The position numbers were made by a program, and so were the translations under genes. Source: Carposina sasakii (lineage: Eukaryota; Arthropoda; Insecta; Lepidoptera; Carposinidae). Taken from it: DNA of 64,000 bases. Shown piece by piece: positions 59,231-64,000 of the stretch (the stretch's first letter is position 1; every line of letters starts with the position of its first letter). A model generated the notes under the pieces. The model searched no databases. It was given only the letters and a program-made list of their open reading frames with translations, and had not been told where the DNA came from. The DNA lies in contig CP053160.1 in NCBI GenBank assembly GCA_014607495.2, forward strand, positions 13,826,001-13,890,000. Direction: 5' to 3'.

Positions 59231-59905
59231 ATGTCGAGGCAATTCAATTTCTACACAAAAGCGGCAAGTTACTGGGCTAATGTTCCGGCCACCATCGACG
59301 GCGTGCTCGGCGGATTCGGACACATTTCAGACATTGACATTAGTGGCTCGAAATTATTTCTCAAAGAAATACTAGCAGGAGATTACCCACCAAATACGCA
59401 ATTAGCTCTCGACTGTGGAGCTGGCATCGGAAGAGTTAGTAAATATCTACTGTTCCCTCAATTCGAAAAGGTAGACTTGATTGAACCAGACGAAAAGTTC
59501 ATCAACACTGCGAAACAATTCATCGGTGAAGACAATGAGAAATTAGGTACGCTGTACCAGATACCTTTACAAAAGTTTAAACCACAGAAAAAGTATGATG
59601 TCATCTGGTGCCAATGGGTACTTGGTCATCTCATAGACTGTGATTTGATAGACTTTTTCGAACGATGCAAAGATGCATTAACAGCAAAAGGAATAATTTT
59701 TGTTAAAGAAAATATAACAACTAGTGACGAAATGGAGTTCGACGATGTCGATTCAAGTGTAACTCGATCATACAAGCATATGCAGAAAATATTCGAAGAA
59801 GCAAGACTGACTGTTATAAAAAGTGAAATTCAGACTGATTTCCCTGATGACATTTACCCGGTTCACTCGTTTGCTCTCATTCCACAAGAAAGGTTATGTC
59901 TCTAA
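59231..59905 (+). CDS. Ntmt1: N-terminal Xaa-Pro-Lys N-methyltransferase 1 (224 aa, intronless, nested)
   Basis: This enzyme transfers methyl groups from S-adenosylmethionine to the free alpha-amino group of proteins starting X-Pro-Lys after Met removal. The SAM site motif I is DCGAGIGR at residues 61-68; the acidic residue binding the ribose follows in LIEPDE (85 region); the catalytic core DVIWCQWVLGHLID is at 123-136; SYKHMQKIFEEARL near 190 belongs to the peptide-binding end. The N-terminal FYTKAASYWANVPATIDGVLGG lid is typical of the family. Length is one residue more than the human protein. It has no intron, and AATAAA lies about 30 bases past the TAA at 59903-59905. It sits upstream of the last visible exon of the Ser/Arg-rich gene, on the opposite strand, so inside one of its introns. 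No frameshift; likely active. Confidence 0.95.
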   Translation: MSRQFNFYTKAASYWANVPATIDGVLGGFGHISDIDISGSKLFLKEILAGDYPPNTQLALDCGAGIGRVSKYLLFPQFEKVDLIEPDEKFINTAKQFIGEDNEKLGTLYQIPLQKFKPQKKYDVIWCQWVLGHLIDCDLIDFFERCKDALTAKGIIFVKENITTSDEMEFDDVDSSVTRSYKHMQKIFEEARLTVIKSEIQTDFPDDIYPVHSFALIPQERLCL

Positions 59906-62900
59906 TGATCCGTTAAATGTTTATTTATAATGTTAGAAATAAATAGGATAAATAAAAAGGTGATATTATTTAATAGATAGAAGTTTAAACCTTTCCTTTA
60001 TAACAGTGAACGCTTATCTGTGATGAAGTGCCGAATCGTGTGCTGAATTCGTGATTGTGTCGTTTAATAAAGTAGAGTCTTGGACGTGCCTGCCTTTGCA
60101 ACAACATTTGCGAGTGTATCTTCACTTGAGTACATACAACTTACGAAATCATTGCATCAGAGATCACCCGAAAGCTGTAATCTGCATCAAGAATACCCTT
60201 TACTAATGTACCATGGTGATGGCACATATTGACGCGGGTCTAACTGTTGAATGGCAATTACTATGGTTTTCATCTTGGCCCAGATAGCCGGGATTTCAAT
60301 TGAATCAAAGGTTCGTCTCTATAATAGCAGTACCGCTGGTAATTAGCCTAACATCAGCGATGTTCTATCAAAGAACAGTTACCGATAGATATCACACAGC
60401 ACTCTATTATTAGGGCCAGCGTCAATCTTGTGGTATTCAGACTCGCCCAGCAATTCAATTTTACAGTTACAATCGGAAATTGACTTAATTCAGATATCAA
60501 TTTGCACTGTACACAAAGTTGAGATCACCATTTCGTATTTAGTGTGAAATAATTTGCCAATTTGCATTCTAATCTAAAAAAAATTACCACGAGTTTGTTA
60601 CGAGTAGGCTAAACGCGGTGACATACTGACTACGTTATGGACAGCTAACTTAATTGTTGCCAACGAAGATGAGAAAGTTTTGCAAGATGTTTTCACACCG
60701 TATAAAATCTAACGTTACTTAAAAGTGTTTTGGCAAAAGATGCCAGTCACGAATATCGACTTAAAAATCGGCACATTTGTACGAAAGATCTCATTTTATG
60801 TTTGATGAGTTTATAACAAGTTCGGAATTCGTCGTAATTTTTAATGCAGGGTCATTGCACTAAAAATAAACAATTATTTCTTTGTAGTTACGTGCAATTT
60901 GAGAATACCTGTTTGCCAAAAATTTTTTTTTCTTTGGTTATTAATTTTTAAAACTCTATAATTTTACATTATTTAGTAAGGAATAGATTAACTCTAAACC
61001 TCTAAACCAAGTATAAAAAGAAAAATTGTATATAACACTATTTCGGATGTGGTAGATATTGATATTTTATTTTCCTCATTCACCTGATTCTTCTAAATGG
61101 CTTTCGTAAATCTATCTCCTACAATTGTATTTTTGCTACTGTTAGTGGGCGCGTACGTGCGGTCACGACGGGTCACGAGAAATTTCTCTGTAGAAATTAT
61201 CATGTATCACTTGACACCTTTTAACCTGCGTCGTTAGTAAAACTAAGAAACAATGTTGAACCAGCTGTTTATGTTCCTACGCGATTAAATCTAAGTGTTG
61301 TGAAAGTCGAGCTTTATTAAATACCTGGATTAGTCTGCAAATAGAAGAACCAGTCGCAATGAATTTATATGGTGTGGTCACGAACTGCAAGTATATGCAA
61401 AATTTATTGGAACCGGATTGGTCCCACTCCCTGCTCCTGCGCATATTTGGGCGAATTCCAATCTGTTATATTGTACGTGCAGTGCGGCTTCGATCGTTAT
61501 ATTACATGTAGCATATTGCTTGCCTATTGCTAACACCGGTATTGTCACAATTTTGGAATATTAAAGAGGTTTTATCTGGCAAAGTATCTACAAGTAGGCA
61601 CTCTTTCATCATATCAACCTGTTTCTATATTTCGTCAACTAACAACCTCTTTCTGTGAACTTTCATATGTTAGACGCAATCAAGGTCAGAGTCTAACACC
61701 ACATCAAACTCACATCGCATTCCGGCTTTCGAGGAGATTTAATCTGAGTTTACTTGATCGAATGTAGGTAGGTGTACGAGGTGTTCATTTCATGTTGGGT
61801 ATGTTAATTATTAGATATACAGGCTAAGGGCTGAACATACCCACTTTTTATCTCTGAGTGCGTGCCTGCCCCACACTTAACATTTACCTTACCTACAGAT
61901 TTTCTTTCTAATGAATCATAGTACCGTAAGGATTTAGCAATAACATAATTGAATGTATATCTGTACCATTTATTCATTTTTATTCAAATTTAATAAATGT
62001 AATGATAGTGCGTCAGCAGTATTAAATAAACAGTGCATGGTAACTAATGAATTTTAGACGTTTCATAATCAAAGGAAGTAATTCAAGGCAGGCATTAATT
62101 TTCTTGTTTCACAAAAGTTTCGGGAACATAATATGTATGTGTGCCTTTATTGGCCCTTACAAAATGTGAAGAGTGGACTTAGTGTGGGAGAGAGGAAGTG
62201 TCAGGTCCGTACTTAGAGTTTTGAGGTGAAGGCTGTAACGGTTCTCTAGATTACTTGCCTCGGTGGTTGTAACCGAAGTCATACATAATACTTAATGGTT
62301 TATAAAATGTTGGTGTACAAATTAAGTAAATTAAATTATTGTGTTTCCTAAATGAAGGAATAGGATCTTGTAGTTTTACAGGTAGGTTCACAACGTGGAC
62401 GTTATGTTGTGTAGTGAACATAATAATTATTCTTGTCGCATAATCTATAATATATTTTTTTTAGATGAACTTAGTCTACGAGTAATAAACTTTTCTTAAT
62501 ACTACGCTTATTCGGTTTGAATTTTTCAAAATATTGATAAGTATTTACTAATCCGGGATTTGCTCCTACACCAAGTCGGACTAACCATAGAAATATCATG
62601 AACTAGGCAAATTCGCGTACACATTTCTCACGAAGGTATCTCGAGCTCACATCATACGCCTGCGACAGTGACAGTACAAGCTCTCTCCTGTCATAGGAGA
62701 CCACTTGTTACGTATCATGATGTATTTGCAATTCAATACCCAAGATTTATCTAACATGTGCAGCTGGGAACATGTTTATCGGTCGCGACTTAGGTTTGTG
62801 TGTTTGGCATGTTCAGTCGGTCAAGACAGATTTTGATGATATGAAACACAAGGTAATTGCCGTAATTGTGGTTTAGGGCATGTTCCGAAACCAGTTTCAT

Positions 62901-63554
62901 TTAAAAGTTCTAAATAAGTAGATTGATAAATATGAAATCCCTAACACATAACATAGGATTATTATAATAGATATTCATTACTAGTATCGTACTTATTGAG
63001 TTCATTGAAATCGCTCCTTTTTTTGGAATCGCACCTCTGGAAGTCACGACCTAAACTTTGTGACCATCCTAAACATATACCATGACTTTGATATAATTCA
63101 ATATTGTAAGTATTTCATTACAAAATAAGAGCAAACATTAGCGTCTATGAGCGGCGCTGTGTGAGACGACACGGCATACCACTTAGTTGGCCGGCTGCTG
63201 TGACAACTGGACTTAAATTAAGGATCGAGAATCGTGCGAAATGTTGCCTGAAAACTGGTAAAAAGTTGCCAAGTTCTCGCATTTTTATGGGCGGCTTATA
63301 TACTCTAATACATATACTTTGACATATATTATCGAAAGTAAAATGGTATAAATGTGTAATACTTATCTGTGTATGTAATGAATAAAACGGAAGTACTAAC
63401 CGATTTTATTATCCTAAAATAATAATTTAATTTTAAAAACTACTTTTACTTGTATCATGTATTCCACATAAATACGGAATAGCTTATTAATATTCTTGTA
63501 AGTAAATACAACGTAATGAGTATTTTCTGGTTACAATTTTATTAATGACTAGCG
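59906..63554. other. Gene-poor 3.6 kb after the methyltransferase gene
   Basis: Presumed intron or upstream region of the Ser/Arg-rich gene. I scanned for minus-strand exons with AG/GT borders and found none I could support. No RNA gene or clear repeat was recognised. Confidence 0.45.
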
Positions 63555-63745
63555 GCCGCTCACGACTTCGACTGCGTTGCCCCGCATTTCACGTACGAAG
63601 CCGGGGTGGGTTGCTAATTTTTGTCTCCGTAAGAACCATCCTCGTACTTCAGGGAATATTCTAAAAAAATAATTTGCGAGACCGGTTCAGCTGTACTCGA
63701 GATCTGCGCTTAGCAACACATTCAGCTATAAATTTTTTATTACTA
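63555..63745 (+). repeat. Dispersed repeat shared with 43745-43935
   Basis: The stretch from ACTAGCGGCCGCTCACGACT to CTTAGCAACACATTCAGCTA matches 43745-43935 over its second half (CCGTA.GAAC.ATCCTCGTAC, GGTTCAGCTGT.CTCGAGAT). The closing AT-rich tail follows in both. It looks like a short retroposon. Confidence 0.75.
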
Positions 63746-64000
63746 TAGAAGAAGATTAATTAGGATAGAGGGACACGAAAGATGTATTTATCAACAGTTG
63801 CACTAAGGATAAGACTTATTTTATTGAAAAAGATCACCGTAAAAACAGGGTCGTACAGTCCTTCCTCGAACTTGGCCGTCGCACTACCATATACTTAGAT
63901 CTGGTATCTAGTCAACTTTGTTACTGAAGGTTGAAGGTCTAAGATAAGAATCTTAATGTAAATTTATCTGCAAATGGTTTGCAAATTGCGAGATATTTTA
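63746..64000. other. Window end, non-coding
   Basis: No feature recognised. Confidence 0.4.

Noticed and set aside
61365..61520. Short plus-strand open frame starting MNLYGVVTNCKYMQNLL
   Set aside because: About 50 codons, no splice or family support; treated as chance.

Overview
The window is AT-rich animal DNA, almost certainly from a moth or butterfly. Evidence: intron-split UDP-glycosyltransferases of insect type, intronless and spliced genes with GT/AG junctions, an RTE-clade LINE remnant ending in the 3' unit shared by many lepidopteran genomes, and several short dispersed repeats of types common in Lepidoptera. The species cannot be named from the sequence.

Layout. 1-17.5 kb is gene-poor: a decayed Ty1/copia LTR element (1562-6282, flanked by a 5-bp TTATG duplication), a long palindrome, an RTE LINE 3' end, foldbacks and SINE-like copies. 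At 17.5 kb lies a perfect tRNA-Ala(AGC), followed on the minus strand by an intronless gene for mitochondrial glutaryl-CoA dehydrogenase (17912-19192). 20.9-29.6 kb is again repeats: a 129-bp minisatellite with a 258-bp higher-order period, a 591-bp foldback, and a 1.3-kb element with long inverted ends that carries a nested repeat.

29.9-46.1 kb holds three tandem UDP-glycosyltransferase genes, all on the minus strand. I rebuilt them from splice sites: two of 522 aa with identical exon lengths, and a more diverged one of 519 aa. In the first two the start codon is the last three bases of exon 1. The last intron of the most downstream gene has grown to 5.1 kb through transposon insertion, including a broken Jockey/CR1-like LINE.

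47.2-59.0 kb carries the 3' part of a large minus-strand gene, six exons and 971 codons visible, for a disordered Ser/Arg-rich protein I cannot name. Nested upstream of its last visible exon, on the opposite strand, is an intact intronless N-terminal Xaa-Pro-Lys N-methyltransferase gene (59231-59905). The remaining 4 kb shows no gene.

The metabolic genes (UGTs for conjugating small lipophilic compounds in the ER, GCDH for lysine/tryptophan breakdown in mitochondria) are neighbours without a visible shared pathway. The most unusual features are the split-off ATG exon, the duplicated splice donor at 58.8 kb, the CTCF-like site cluster at 57.0-57.15 kb, and the 84-bp palindrome at 6.7 kb.
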